From Oscillospiraceae bacterium (GTDB lineage Bacteria > Bacillota > Clostridia > Oscillospirales > Ruminococcaceae): a stretch of 64,000 nucleotides of DNA. The notes under the pieces were generated by a model, which was not told where the DNA came from, did no database searches, and saw only the letters and a list, made by a program, of their open reading frames with translations. Positions 53,181 through 62,559 of this stretch are shown piece after piece; position 1 is the stretch's first letter, and each line of letters opens with the position of its first letter. A program made the position numbers and the translations under genes. Where the stretch lies: NCBI GenBank assembly GCA_017432285.1, contig JAFRJM010000019.1:1-64000 (forward strand), read 5' to 3'.

Positions 53181-54647
53181 ATGAAAAAATACGAATTTTG
53201 GTTTTTAGTCGGATCACAGGATCTTTACGGACCAGAAGTGCTTAAGATCGTTGCTACCAGAGCAGAAGAGATGGCAGAAGAGCTTTCAAAGGTCCTCCCG
53301 TATCCGCTGGTATATAAAGTAACTGCTGATACCAATGCACAGATCACTGAAGTCATCAAAGAAGCAAACTATGATGACAACTGTGCAGGTATCGTGACAT
53401 GGTGCCACACATTCAGCCCCAGCAAGATGTGGATCAACGGATTGACACAACTTCAGAAGCCGTATCTTCATTTTGCGACACAGTATAACAGAGAGATCCC
53501 GAACGAAGAGATCGACATGGACTTCATGAACCTGAACCAAGCTGCTCATGGAGACCGTGAGCACGGCTTCATCGGGACAAGACTGCGTCTCAACCGCAAG
53601 GTCATCGCAGGCTATTGGAAAAATGAGGATGTACAGAAGAGGATTGGCACATGGATGCGTACAGCTGTAGGTGTCGCTTTCTCTAGGTCCCTCAAAGTCA
53701 TGAGATTCGGAGACAACATGCGCGAAGTCGCAGTCACCGAAGGCGATAAGGTTGAAGCTCAGATCAAGTTCGGGTGGCAGGTCAATACCTGGGCAGTTGG
53801 TGATCTTGTAAAGGTCATGAATGCTGTTACTGAGGAAGAGATCGATGAGCTTATGGCTACATATGAATCTCAGTATGACATTAATACAGACAACATTGCT
53901 GCTATCCGCTATCAGGCAAAGGAAGAGATAGCAATTAAGAAGATGCTGGATGAGAATGGATGCAGAGCGTTTGCAAATACCTTCCAGGATCTGTATGGTA
54001 TGGAACAGCTTCCGGGACTTGCTTCACAGCACCTTATGTCACAGGGATATGGCTTCGGTGCAGAAGGCGACTGGAAAGTATCCGCAATGACAGCCATCAT
54101 GAAAGCTATGGGTGAAGGCGGAAATGGTGCTTCAGCATTCATGGAGGACTATACATATCACCTCGTGGACGACGAGAAACTTTCCCTTGGAGCACACATG
54201 CTTGAGGTTTGCCCGTCGATAGCTGCTGACAAACCGAGGATCGAGACCCACCATCTTGGCATCGGCATGAATGAGAAGGATCCGGCCCGTCTTGTGTTCT
54301 CAGGAAAAGAAGGAAACGCTATCGTTGTTTCCCTGATTGACATGGGCGGACGCATGCGCCTCATCTGCCAGGATATCGTAGCGGTTAAGCCGATAATGGA
54401 AATGCCGAATCTTCCGGTCGCGCGTGTTATGTGGAGAGGACTCCCGAACCTTGAGACCGGCGTAGAGTGCTGGATCCATGCAGGCGGCGCGCATCATACA
54501 GTCCTCAGTTTCGACGTCACTGCAGAAATGATGCATGACTGGGCAAATATGATGGATATAGAGTTCGTTCATATAGGAGAAGGTACAACAACAGAAGCGT
54601 TCGAGAGAGAACTCTTCCTTAACGACATAGCCTGGAAACTCAGATAA
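53181..54647 (+). CDS. araA: L-arabinose isomerase
   Basis: Converts L-arabinose to L-ribulose using Mn2+. The start EFWFLVGSQDLYGPE is diagnostic. The four metal ligands expected in AraA are present: Glu in GAEGDWKVSAM, Glu in AFMEDYTYHL, His in GAHMLEVCPS and His in AGGAHHTVLSF. 488 residues, within the usual range. This gene is the firmest evidence that the operon handles L-arabinose. Confidence 0.96.
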   Translation: MKKYEFWFLVGSQDLYGPEVLKIVATRAEEMAEELSKVLPYPLVYKVTADTNAQITEVIKEANYDDNCAGIVTWCHTFSPSKMWINGLTQLQKPYLHFATQYNREIPNEEIDMDFMNLNQAAHGDREHGFIGTRLRLNRKVIAGYWKNEDVQKRIGTWMRTAVGVAFSRSLKVMRFGDNMREVAVTEGDKVEAQIKFGWQVNTWAVGDLVKVMNAVTEEEIDELMATYESQYDINTDNIAAIRYQAKEEIAIKKMLDENGCRAFANTFQDLYGMEQLPGLASQHLMSQGYGFGAEGDWKVSAMTAIMKAMGEGGNGASAFMEDYTYHLVDDEKLSLGAHMLEVCPSIAADKPRIETHHLGIGMNEKDPARLVFSGKEGNAIVVSLIDMGGRMRLICQDIVAVKPIMEMPNLPVARVMWRGLPNLETGVECWIHAGGAHHTVLSFDVTAEMMHDWANMMDIEFVHIGEGTTTEAFERELFLNDIAWKLR

Positions 54648-54717
54648 TTACACAATTTAACGGTCATCTCCTCTTAATATAGGGGAGGTGGCTGACTAAT
54701 TTATAGGAGAAACGAAA

Positions 54718-56277
54718 ATGGATTGGAATCGTGCAGTAATCGGAATCGAATTCGGTTCAACCAGAATCAAAGCAGTTTTGATGGATGAGAACCACCTTCC
54801 TGTAGCATCAGGAAGCTATGACTGGGAGAACCAGTTTGTGGACGGCATCTGGACATATTCAATGGATGAGATCCATAAGGGAATGCATGAGTGCTACGCA
54901 GATCTTGCTCGCGATGTGAAAGAGCAGTTCGGAACAGATCTCACAAAGGTCGGAGCTCTTGGAATCTCCGGAATGATGCATGGATATCTTCCTTTCGATG
55001 CAGAGGGCAATCTCCTTGTTCCTTTCCGTACATGGAGAAACACCATTACCGGTGAAGCGGCAGAGAAGCTCACAGAGCTGTTTGGATTCAATATTCCTCA
55101 GCGCTGGAGTATTGCTCACCTTTATCAGGCTATTCTGAATAAAGAACCACATGTAGATAAGATCGCTTACATCACCACACTGGCCGGTTATATCCATTGG
55201 AAGTTGACGGGTCAGAAGGTTATGGGAATCGGTGAAGCATCCGGTATGTTCCCGATAGACAGCGACGCTCTCGATTTCAATCAGACAATGGTTGAGAAAT
55301 TCGACGAGATTTCCGGAATGCCCTGGAAATTCCGTGATATCTTCCCGAAGGTACTGGTTGCTGGAGATGATGCAGGTAAACTTACATCGGAAGGCGTTGA
55401 GTTCCTTGATCCGTCCGGATTGCTTGAGGCAGGTATCCCTGTAGCTCCTCCGGAAGGCGATGCAGGAACAGGAATGGCTGCAACCAACTCCGTACGTGTA
55501 CGCACAGGTAACGTCTCTGCAGGAACATCCGACTTCGCTATGCTGGTAACTGAGAAGAATCCGGGTGTTCACAGAGAGATAGATATGGTAACTACTCCGT
55601 CCGGAATGCCTGTTGCAATGGTGCACTGCAACAATTGCACGTCCGACCTCAATGCCTGGGGCAACCTCCTGAAAGAGTTCGCCGGACTTCTCGGCGTTGA
55701 ACTGAATCTTGGACAGGTCCTCACCATGATATTCCAGAGATCTCTGGAAGCAGATGAAGACTGCGGCGGATTACTCAGTTACAACTATTTCTCAGGTGAA
55801 GGTGTCACAGATATCGATGAAGGCAGACCGGTATTCCTCCGCAAGCCGGACGCAAATCTTTCATTTGCAAACTTCGGAAGAGCGCACGTCATGTCTGCTC
55901 TGGCAACATTGAAAGTCGGTCTGGATATCCTTATAAATGAGGAAAAAGTCACTGTAGATAAACTGTATGGACACGGCGGATTCTTCAAGACCCCGGTCGC
56001 CGGACAGAAGATGCTTTCAGCAGCATGCGGAGTTCCAGTATCTGTAATGAAGACAGCAGGAGAGGGTGGCCCTTACGGAATGGCTCTGCTGTCCGCATAC
56101 ATGATTAACAGAGAAGACGGCGAAACGCTGGAAGACTATCTCGATAATAAAGTGTTCGCAGAAGCTGAATCCTCAACAGTCATGGCTGAGCCGGAACTTG
56201 TGAAGTCTTTCGATGCATATCTTGATGCATACGTAAAGGCATTCCCAGTTGAAAGAGCAGCAGTACATCTGTTTTAA
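54718..56277 (+). CDS. FGGY-family carbohydrate kinase, probably L-ribulokinase
   Basis: 519 residues with the FGGY two-domain fold: phosphate-1 region GIEFGSTRIKAVLMDENH, GALGISGMMHGYLP, adenosine-pocket region with SAGTSDFAML, and a C-terminal glycine-rich GEGGPYGMALLSAY. It is not a close match to classical AraB (no long ribulokinase insertions) and looks like the YgcE/xylulokinase-like subgroup seen next to araA in many Clostridia. Position after araA suggests phosphorylation of L-ribulose. No araD epimerase follows in this window. Confidence 0.82.
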   Translation: MDWNRAVIGIEFGSTRIKAVLMDENHLPVASGSYDWENQFVDGIWTYSMDEIHKGMHECYADLARDVKEQFGTDLTKVGALGISGMMHGYLPFDAEGNLLVPFRTWRNTITGEAAEKLTELFGFNIPQRWSIAHLYQAILNKEPHVDKIAYITTLAGYIHWKLTGQKVMGIGEASGMFPIDSDALDFNQTMVEKFDEISGMPWKFRDIFPKVLVAGDDAGKLTSEGVEFLDPSGLLEAGIPVAPPEGDAGTGMAATNSVRVRTGNVSAGTSDFAMLVTEKNPGVHREIDMVTTPSGMPVAMVHCNNCTSDLNAWGNLLKEFAGLLGVELNLGQVLTMIFQRSLEADEDCGGLLSYNYFSGEGVTDIDEGRPVFLRKPDANLSFANFGRAHVMSALATLKVGLDILINEEKVTVDKLYGHGGFFKTPVAGQKMLSAACGVPVSVMKTAGEGGPYGMALLSAYMINREDGETLEDYLDNKVFAEAESSTVMAEPELVKSFDAYLDAYVKAFPVERAAVHLF

Positions 56278-56305
56278 TCGGACCGGGCGATAGATCGTAA
56301 TTAGT

Positions 56306-56333
56306 ATCGGCCGGAAGAGTTGTTCCGGCCGAT
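56306..56333 (+). terminator. Hairpin after the kinase gene
   Basis: 11-bp perfect GC-rich arms (56306-56316 and 56323-56333), loop of 6, followed by only TTCTGC. Without a T-run it may be an attenuator or processing site ahead of the last two genes. Confidence 0.5.
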
Positions 56334-56360
56334 TTCTGCAAAATATGGAGGTACATTGTT

Positions 56361-57239
56361 ATGAGTTTGATGCGTATGAATTACCGCAGCCAACTGCTCG
56401 GAAAGTTTGTGGACATTTCTGTCGTGTTTCCTACTGACAGGATGACGCTGCCGGAAAATCTTATGCCTGATGCCTACCGCTATCATGCTGTAGATAATGT
56501 CAGGAACTTTGAGTACAAGCCTGGTATGAAATATCAGACCATCTATCTGATACATGGCGGCGGAGACGATGACACACTGGTATATCGTTATTCCAATGCA
56601 GAGAGATATGCACAGGAGAACTGTGTCATGCTCGTCACACCGAATATTGCAAACAGCTTTGGTGTTGACACTGAATATGGCGTAAATTATCAGAGCTTCC
56701 TTACCAAGGAGCTTCCGTGGCTGGTACAGACTCTCTTCCCGTCATCACCCAAACGTGAAGACAACTTTATCATGGGTTATGCAATGGGCGGAAATGTAGC
56801 GCTTGGTACTGCACTCATGCATCCTGAACTGTATGCTGGATGCTGCGACATGTCCGGCGGTATCGGCCTTACACTGGATACTGACAGATTCATGGAGGAA
56901 CTCCGTCAGGATCACTTCGCCAAGGGATTCAAACTTTATCCGGCAACATTCGGAACCGGAGATCTTCACGGAACACGTCACGATATGATGAAGGCTGCGA
57001 AGGAAGCCATAGCCGGGGGCAATCCTGTTCCGGTGCGTATGGTTTGCGGCGGAGACGAGTTTATTCTCGGAAGAGTTGAGAATGACGTAAGGCTTCTCAA
57101 GGAGATCGGATATCCTGTAGAGTATATCTGCGATCCTGGTTACACTCATGACTTCCCGATTTGGGAGAAACATATCCCGCTTGCAATGTCTGAATTCTTC
57201 ACACTGAAGCGCAGGCCAATCTATGAGGATGAACAATAA
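56361..57239 (+). CDS. Esterase-fold protein of the PF00756 type lacking the nucleophilic serine
   Basis: 292 residues related to the esterase at 26315. The oxyanion region IYLIHGGGDDDTLVYR, strand VMLVTPN, acid region VCGGDEFILG and a His in YTHDFPIWEKHIP are all there. But the nucleophile elbow reads MGYAMGGNVALG, with Ala141 in place of Ser; the codon is GCA. Without Ser the protein should not form an acyl-enzyme. It could be a sugar-ester binding or scaffold protein, or carry out a different chemistry. The remaining fold is undamaged and in a well-expressed position, arguing against simple decay. No signal peptide. Confidence 0.82.
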   Translation: MSLMRMNYRSQLLGKFVDISVVFPTDRMTLPENLMPDAYRYHAVDNVRNFEYKPGMKYQTIYLIHGGGDDDTLVYRYSNAERYAQENCVMLVTPNIANSFGVDTEYGVNYQSFLTKELPWLVQTLFPSSPKREDNFIMGYAMGGNVALGTALMHPELYAGCCDMSGGIGLTLDTDRFMEELRQDHFAKGFKLYPATFGTGDLHGTRHDMMKAAKEAIAGGNPVPVRMVCGGDEFILGRVENDVRLLKEIGYPVEYICDPGYTHDFPIWEKHIPLAMSEFFTLKRRPIYEDEQ

Positions 57240-57320
57240 AGATAGTTTATTAATATTCTAAGTTTGATATCAGAGTATTCAAATAGTAAAAAAACACTCT
57301 AAGGAGGAAATAATAAAAAG

Positions 57321-58799
57321 ATGCAAAATGTTCCAGAAGTAAAACTCGGCATTATTGCTGTAAGCCGTGACTGCTTCCCAATTGCTCTCTCCACACAGAG
57401 GAGAAAGAACCTTGTTGCTGCATATAAGGGCGACATCTATGAGTGCCAGATCACTGTAGAGAACGAGCTCGATATGCTCAAAGCTTTGGATGACGTCAAA
57501 GCTGCAGATTGCAATGCTTTGGTAGTATTCCTTGGAAACTTCGGCCCTGAGACCCCTGAGACTCTCATTGCTGAGAAATTTGACGGCCCCTGCATGTTCG
57601 TAGCAGCTGCTGAGGGAGACGGAGACCTCATCAACGGACGCGGCGATGCATATTGCGGTATGCTTAACTGCTCCTATAACCTTGGCATGCGCCATCTCAA
57701 AGCCTACATCCCGGAGTATCCTGTAGGCACTGCAGATGATCTTGCAAAGATGATTGCTGATTTCATCCCGATCGCACGTGCTGTTATCGGTGTAAGAAAC
57801 CTCAAGATCATCACCTTTGGACCTCGTCCTCAGGACTTCTTTGCCTGCAACGCACCGATCAAAGGCCTCTATGAAATTGGCGTAGAGATCGAAGAGAACA
57901 GCGAGCTGGATCTTCTTGTCGCTTACAAAGCACACGCAAACGATCCTCGTATCGATGATGTCTGCAAAGACATGGCTGAAGAGCTTGGCCTTTCAGGAAA
58001 CAGATATCCTGAACTTCTTCCTAGAATGGCTCAGTTTGAGCTCACGCTCCTTGACTGGGCAGACCAGCATAAAGGCGCCAGAAAGTATGTAGCTTTTGCT
58101 GATAAGTGCTGGCCGGCATTCCCGGAACAGTTTGGATTCGAGCCCTGCTTCGTAAACAGCCGTCTCGCAGCACGCGGAATCCCGGTATCCTGCGAAGTTG
58201 ATATTTACGGATGCCTGTCCGAGTATATCGGATCCTGCATCAGTGATGATGCAGTCACACTGCTCGATATCAACAACTCTGTTCCTGCACAGATGTGGGA
58301 GAAAGAGATCAAGGGCAAATATGACTATACCCTTACCGATACATTCATGGGCTTCCACTGCGGAAATACACCTTCCTGCAAGATGTGTTCAGACAGAGCT
58401 ATCAAATATCAGCTCATTCAGCACCGTCTGCTTGAGCCAGAAGGAAGCGAGCCTGACTTCACACGCGGAACTCTGGAAGGAGATATCGCACCCAGCGAGA
58501 TCACATTCTATCGTCTGCAGTGCGACAGCGAGGGCAACCTCCGCTCCTATATCGCAGAGGGAGAAGTCCTGCCTGTTGCTACAACATCCTTTGGCGGAAT
58601 CGGCGTATTTGCTATTCCTGAGATGGGACGCTTCTATCGTCACGTCCTGATCGAGAAACACTATCCGCACCACGGAGCAGTTGCTTTCGGTCATTACGGC
58701 AAGACCTTCTATGAAGTATTCAAGTTCCTCGGAGTAAAGGATATTGCCTACAATCAGCCGAAGAGCCTGCCGTATCCGACAGAGAATCCCTGGGCATAA
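57321..58799 (+). CDS. L-fucose/L-arabinose isomerase family protein
   Basis: 492 residues of the FucI-like isomerase fold. Expected metal ligands appear in CEVDIYGCLSEYI (Glu), TLLDINNS (Asp) and the C-terminal YPHHGAVAFGHYGK (His); FHCGNTPSCKMC has clustered cysteines. It is distinct from AraA (no GSQDLYG start). The substrate could be D-arabinose, L-fucose or another aldose that enters with the arabinose compounds. Last gene of the operon, followed by a strong terminator. Confidence 0.82.
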   Translation: MQNVPEVKLGIIAVSRDCFPIALSTQRRKNLVAAYKGDIYECQITVENELDMLKALDDVKAADCNALVVFLGNFGPETPETLIAEKFDGPCMFVAAAEGDGDLINGRGDAYCGMLNCSYNLGMRHLKAYIPEYPVGTADDLAKMIADFIPIARAVIGVRNLKIITFGPRPQDFFACNAPIKGLYEIGVEIEENSELDLLVAYKAHANDPRIDDVCKDMAEELGLSGNRYPELLPRMAQFELTLLDWADQHKGARKYVAFADKCWPAFPEQFGFEPCFVNSRLAARGIPVSCEVDIYGCLSEYIGSCISDDAVTLLDINNSVPAQMWEKEIKGKYDYTLTDTFMGFHCGNTPSCKMCSDRAIKYQLIQHRLLEPEGSEPDFTRGTLEGDIAPSEITFYRLQCDSEGNLRSYIAEGEVLPVATTSFGGIGVFAIPEMGRFYRHVLIEKHYPHHGAVAFGHYGKTFYEVFKFLGVKDIAYNQPKSLPYPTENPWA

Positions 58800-58818
58800 T
58801 TATTGCTAAACAAATAGA

Positions 58819-58851
58819 ACGGAGACGTCCAGCCGGACGTCTCCGTTTTTG
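58819..58851 (+). terminator. Terminator of the esterase/arabinose operon
   Basis: Perfect 12-bp arms (58819-58830 and 58835-58846), loop AGCC, followed by TTTTTG. Textbook intrinsic terminator between convergent operons. Confidence 0.92.
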
Positions 58852-58869
58852 TGCAAAAGAAAAGGACCG

Positions 58870-59856
58870 TCAACGGTCCTCTCTGAAATAAGATTGCCCC
58901 AAACTTGCCGGCGGATCATTCTCTCTTTTTTTCTTCATTGAAACAATGACCAGAACAGCCAGAGTTACGACGTAGGGGATCATTTTGTACAGTTCCTTGA
59001 CTGCCATATGAGCACCTGTCGGGAGGAACAGGTTAAGGATGTATAAGCCGCCGAAAAGAAGGCTTGCAGGGACAGCAGATGCCGGATTCCATACTGTAAA
59101 GATGACTAAGGCAATGGCCAGCCAGCCTCTGTCTCCGAAGCCGTTGTTGCTCCATACGCCGTTGGCATAGTCCATGATATAGTACAGACCGCCAAGACCT
59201 GCGATAACACTGCCCGCACATGTTGCGATGTATTTGTATTTGATAACGTTGATTCCTACGGCATCAGCAGTAGCCGGGTTTTCTCCGACAGATCTCAGAT
59301 GAAGACCTACACGTGTCTTTTTAAGGAGCCATGCTGAAAAGAATGCGATCGCTAAGGAAAGATACACAAGGAAGCCATAACTGAGAAAGACCTTTCCGAT
59401 AGCGCCGAACTTATCTGCAAATGGTAAGGATGTCTTGAAAAACTTTGATGTCGTACTCAAAGCGATACTTGGAACATCACTGTTTGAGAGCTTTACCAAA
59501 CTTCCTCCGAAGAAGTTTCCGACGCCTACACCGAAAGTTGTAAGTGCAAGACCGGTAACGTTCTGGTTTGCTCTCAGAGTCACTGTAAGGAAACAATAGA
59601 TAAGTCCCATAAGCAGTGAAGCGAGTATGCAAGAGAGGAGAGGGATCAGTACTGCAAGGAGACCGTTCATCTCCGCTGCGTGCTCTTCATACAGGAATGC
59701 CCCGGTAACTCCGCCGATAGCGCCGACATACATTATTCCGGGGATACCGAGATTCAGGTTACCGCTTTTTTCTGTATAGATCTCACCGACACATCCATAG
59801 AGAAGGGGGACGCCCTGCATTACTGCACGTGGAATGAAAGATACAAGATCAAACAT
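58870..59856 (-). CDS. BMP-type (nucleoside) ABC transporter permease, second subunit
   Basis: 328-residue membrane protein of the BPD_transp_2 family, NupQ/YufQ-like. Features: PLLYGCVGEIYTEKSGNLNLGIPGIMYVGA at the N-terminus (in two conserved parts), VGENPATADAVGINVIKYK and GFGDRGWLAIALVIF near the C-terminus. It overlaps the preceding permease by one base. With that gene it forms the heterodimeric channel for the importer. The substrate is expected to be purine or other nucleosides by family. Confidence 0.9.
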   Translation of the reverse strand: MFDLVSFIPRAVMQGVPLLYGCVGEIYTEKSGNLNLGIPGIMYVGAIGGVTGAFLYEEHAAEMNGLLAVLIPLLSCILASLLMGLIYCFLTVTLRANQNVTGLALTTFGVGVGNFFGGSLVKLSNSDVPSIALSTTSKFFKTSLPFADKFGAIGKVFLSYGFLVYLSLAIAFFSAWLLKKTRVGLHLRSVGENPATADAVGINVIKYKYIATCAGSVIAGLGGLYYIMDYANGVWSNNGFGDRGWLAIALVIFTVWNPASAVPASLLFGGLYILNLFLPTGAHMAVKELYKMIPYVVTLAVLVIVSMKKKRENDPPASLGQSYFREDR

Positions 59857-60953
59857 TATTTCGCCTCCTTAGAAGAATGCTTTGTTCTTGGAACAATACG
59901 GTAGGAGATGAAGAACTCACTTCCTATTATGAAGAACAGGATTATACCTGTCAGAATGTCTGAGAAACTTGTGTTTAACTCAAAAACCGTTGCGATCTCT
60001 CCGGCTCCTCGTTCCAGGAACACCAGTAAGAAACTGGTAAGAAGCATCGCTGCAGTGTTGAATTTTGACATCCAGCTGACCATGACAGCTGTAAAACCAC
60101 GTCCTCCGGCAAGGGTGGTGGTTATAGTGTGGTTCGTTCCTGCTACCAGAAGCAATCCTGCAAGGCCGCATAAAGCTCCGCTTAAGGCAGCAGTTCGAAT
60201 TATGACAGACGGGACTTTGATCCCCAGATATCTCGCTGTTCTTTCGCTTTCTCCAACTACGGAAAGCTCATAACCGTGCTTTGTGGTGCGGAGGTATATC
60301 GTAAGGAAGATACATACAGCGATTACTATCAGAATATTCAAAAGGTATTTCTGTCCGAGAAGGGAGGGGAACCATCCTTCATGATTGTCTGCATTGATTA
60401 CTCCGACAGCGCCGCTGCCTTTTGGGTTTTCCCATAGCACCACATAATAAGCTACAAGCTGGGTGGCTATATAATTCAGCATCAGCGTGCTGAGTGTTTC
60501 ATTCGTTTTCCAGCGCGATTTAAATATTGCCGGAATAGCAGCCCACACGGCTCCTGCGGCAATACTTGTAACTGCCATAACCGGATAAAGGATGGTAGGG
60601 GGAAGATTACCTAGTTTCAGCATACATGCTGCGGTAGCCAGGCATCCCATAAGTATCTGGCCTTCAGCGCCTACGTTCCAGAATTTCATCATGAAAGCGG
60701 GGGTGACAGCAAGGCTGGCGCATAGGAGCATTGCAGTGTTTTGGAGGGTCGTCCATACTTTACGCTTTGTTCCTACAGCTCCGACTATTATTGTTTTATA
60801 AACTTTGACAGGGTCAAGACCTGTAAGCATCGTTGTGAGAAGTCCGCATATAATCAGCGATATAACAATGGACAGAAGCCTTATCAGGGCTGCGCGGTAC
60901 CAGGGGAGCAGCGGACGACGAACGATATGGAAAAGAGGTTCTTTATGTTGCAT
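59856..60953 (-). CDS. BMP-type (nucleoside) ABC transporter permease, first subunit
   Basis: About 365 residues with roughly ten hydrophobic helices, NupP/YufP-like. Motifs: NVGAEGQILMGCLA in the first half, VGESERTARYLGIKVPSVIIR as the ATPase-coupling loop, and AGGRGFTAVMVSWMSKF. I start it at ATG 60953, which has GGAGGA in front; a TTG at 60971 would include this ribosome-binding site. The start overlaps the end of the ATPase gene by 11 bases. Confidence 0.9.
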   Translation of the reverse strand: MQHKEPLFHIVRRPLLPWYRAALIRLLSIVISLIICGLLTTMLTGLDPVKVYKTIIVGAVGTKRKVWTTLQNTAMLLCASLAVTPAFMMKFWNVGAEGQILMGCLATAACMLKLGNLPPTILYPVMAVTSIAAGAVWAAIPAIFKSRWKTNETLSTLMLNYIATQLVAYYVVLWENPKGSGAVGVINADNHEGWFPSLLGQKYLLNILIVIAVCIFLTIYLRTTKHGYELSVVGESERTARYLGIKVPSVIIRTAALSGALCGLAGLLLVAGTNHTITTTLAGGRGFTAVMVSWMSKFNTAAMLLTSFLLVFLERGAGEIATVFELNTSFSDILTGIILFFIIGSEFFISYRIVPRTKHSSKEAK

Positions 60954-62478
60954 CGCTGATTCCTCCTCCAAGTTTAGTCATCATCAGTCCCACATCACGT
61001 TTTTGAGCATTTCGGCCTTCAATGATCCCGCTGACTTTCCCGCCGCACAGTACCAGGATGCGGTCGCTCAGTTCGAGAAGAACATCGAGATCCTCACCGA
61101 CATATATGACAGCGACTCCGTTCCGTTTCTGACGGTTTATAAGGTCATATATGGTGTAGCTGCTGTTAATGTCCAGACCTCTGACAGCATAGGCTGTGAG
61201 CAGAACAGTCGGGGCAGCAGCGATCTCACGTCCTACAAGGACTTTCTGTATATTTCCTCCGCTAAGTGTCCTGACAGGAACTGTAATACCGGGAGTGTCT
61301 ACAGACAGATCGGAAACAACGTTCTCAGCCAGACGGCGGGGGTCTTTTTTGTTCAGGAATGCAGTGCGTCCTTTGCGGTAGGACCTTAGCATCATATTGT
61401 CGGAAAGGTCCATGTTTGCGACCAGACCCATCCCAAGTCTGTCTTCAGGAACGAAACTGAGGGTGATGCCCATTTTTGCTATATCAAAAGGATCTTTTCC
61501 TATAAGTTCGTCATTTGTGCCATCAGGAGCAAGATAAGTGATCGTTCCTGCATCTACAGGCTGAAGGCCTGCAATTGCTTCAAGAAGCTCCTTTTGACCG
61601 CTGTTGCTTATGCCAGCTATACCCAGTATCTCACCGCTGTATGCGGTAAAGCTCACATGGTCCAGTTTAAGGACGCCGTCTTCGCTTGTCACTGTAAGAT
61701 CCTTTACTTCAAGCCGCGGCTGCGGATCTACAGGGTCAGGACGTTCAATATTAAGTTCCACAGGACGGCCTATAAGCAGACTGGCCATCTCCTGTGCATT
61801 TGTGTCTTTTGTGAGCATGTCACCGACGAATTGTCCGTGCCTGAGAATAGCAACACGGTCAGACAATTCTTCGACTTCGTTCATTTTGTGAGTGATGATA
61901 ACGATTGCCTTACCTGCGTCACGCATTGAACGGAGTATCATAAACAGACGGTCTGTTTCCTGAGGAGTGAGAACTGCTGTCGGTTCATCAAGAATGAGTA
62001 TATCTGCTCCTCTGTAGAGGACTTTTAATATCTCAACTGTCTGTTTCTGGGAAACAGACATGTCATATACCTTCTGATCAAGGTCAACAGCGAATCCGTA
62101 TTTTTTGCAGATCTCACGGATATCGCTTTTGGCCTTTTCCATATCAAGTTTTCCTTCATTGCCCAGAACGATATTCTCCGCGGCAGAAAATACATCTACC
62201 AGTTTAAAATGCTGGTGGATCATTCCTATGCCACGGTCAAGGGCGTCTTTTGGAGAGCGTATTACTGTTTCTTCGCCATTCAGGTATATCGTGCCTGAAT
62301 CCGGATAATACAATCCGGTAAGAATGTTCATGAGCGTAGTCTTGCCGCTTCCGTTCTCGCCGAGAAGAGCAAGGATCTCGCCGCGGTAGATATCGAGCCA
62401 GATATCATCGTTGGCTTTACGGCCGCCGAAAGATTTGGTGATACCTCTTAGTTTTACGACAGGCGTATTTGTTGTCAA
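60943..62478 (-). CDS. BMP-type (nucleoside) ABC transporter double ATPase
   Basis: 511 residues with two nucleotide-binding halves, NupO/YufO-like. First half: Walker A GENGSGKTTLMNIL, IHQHFKLVDVFSAAENI, signature MSVSQKQTVEILK, Walker B ILILDEPTAVLT. Second half: degenerate Walker A GISNSGQKELLEA and signature LSGGNIQKVLVGREIA. The second Walker B is unusual (VLLTAYAVRGLD, where the family has PTRGLD). TTG start at 62478, 10 bases after CAGGAGG. Confidence 0.92.
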   Translation of the reverse strand: MTTNTPVVKLRGITKSFGGRKANDDIWLDIYRGEILALLGENGSGKTTLMNILTGLYYPDSGTIYLNGEETVIRSPKDALDRGIGMIHQHFKLVDVFSAAENIVLGNEGKLDMEKAKSDIREICKKYGFAVDLDQKVYDMSVSQKQTVEILKVLYRGADILILDEPTAVLTPQETDRLFMILRSMRDAGKAIVIITHKMNEVEELSDRVAILRHGQFVGDMLTKDTNAQEMASLLIGRPVELNIERPDPVDPQPRLEVKDLTVTSEDGVLKLDHVSFTAYSGEILGIAGISNSGQKELLEAIAGLQPVDAGTITYLAPDGTNDELIGKDPFDIAKMGITLSFVPEDRLGMGLVANMDLSDNMMLRSYRKGRTAFLNKKDPRRLAENVVSDLSVDTPGITVPVRTLSGGNIQKVLVGREIAAAPTVLLTAYAVRGLDINSSYTIYDLINRQKRNGVAVIYVGEDLDVLLELSDRILVLCGGKVSGIIEGRNAQKRDVGLMMTKLGGGISDAT

Positions 62479-62507
62479 ACGGGTACCTCCTGCCCGCAGT
62501 AAAGCGG

Positions 62508-62547
62508 GGAAAAATACGAAAGGGGAAGCTTCATCAGAAGCTTCCCC
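62508..62547 (-). terminator. Attenuator after the BMP lipoprotein gene
   Basis: Perfect 11-bp arms (62522-62532 and 62537-62547) followed on the minus strand by TTTCGTATTTTT, 13 bases past the lipoprotein stop. It should partly stop transcription before the ATPase gene, giving more receptor than channel. Confidence 0.75.
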
Positions 62548-62559
62548 CCGATATAAAGA

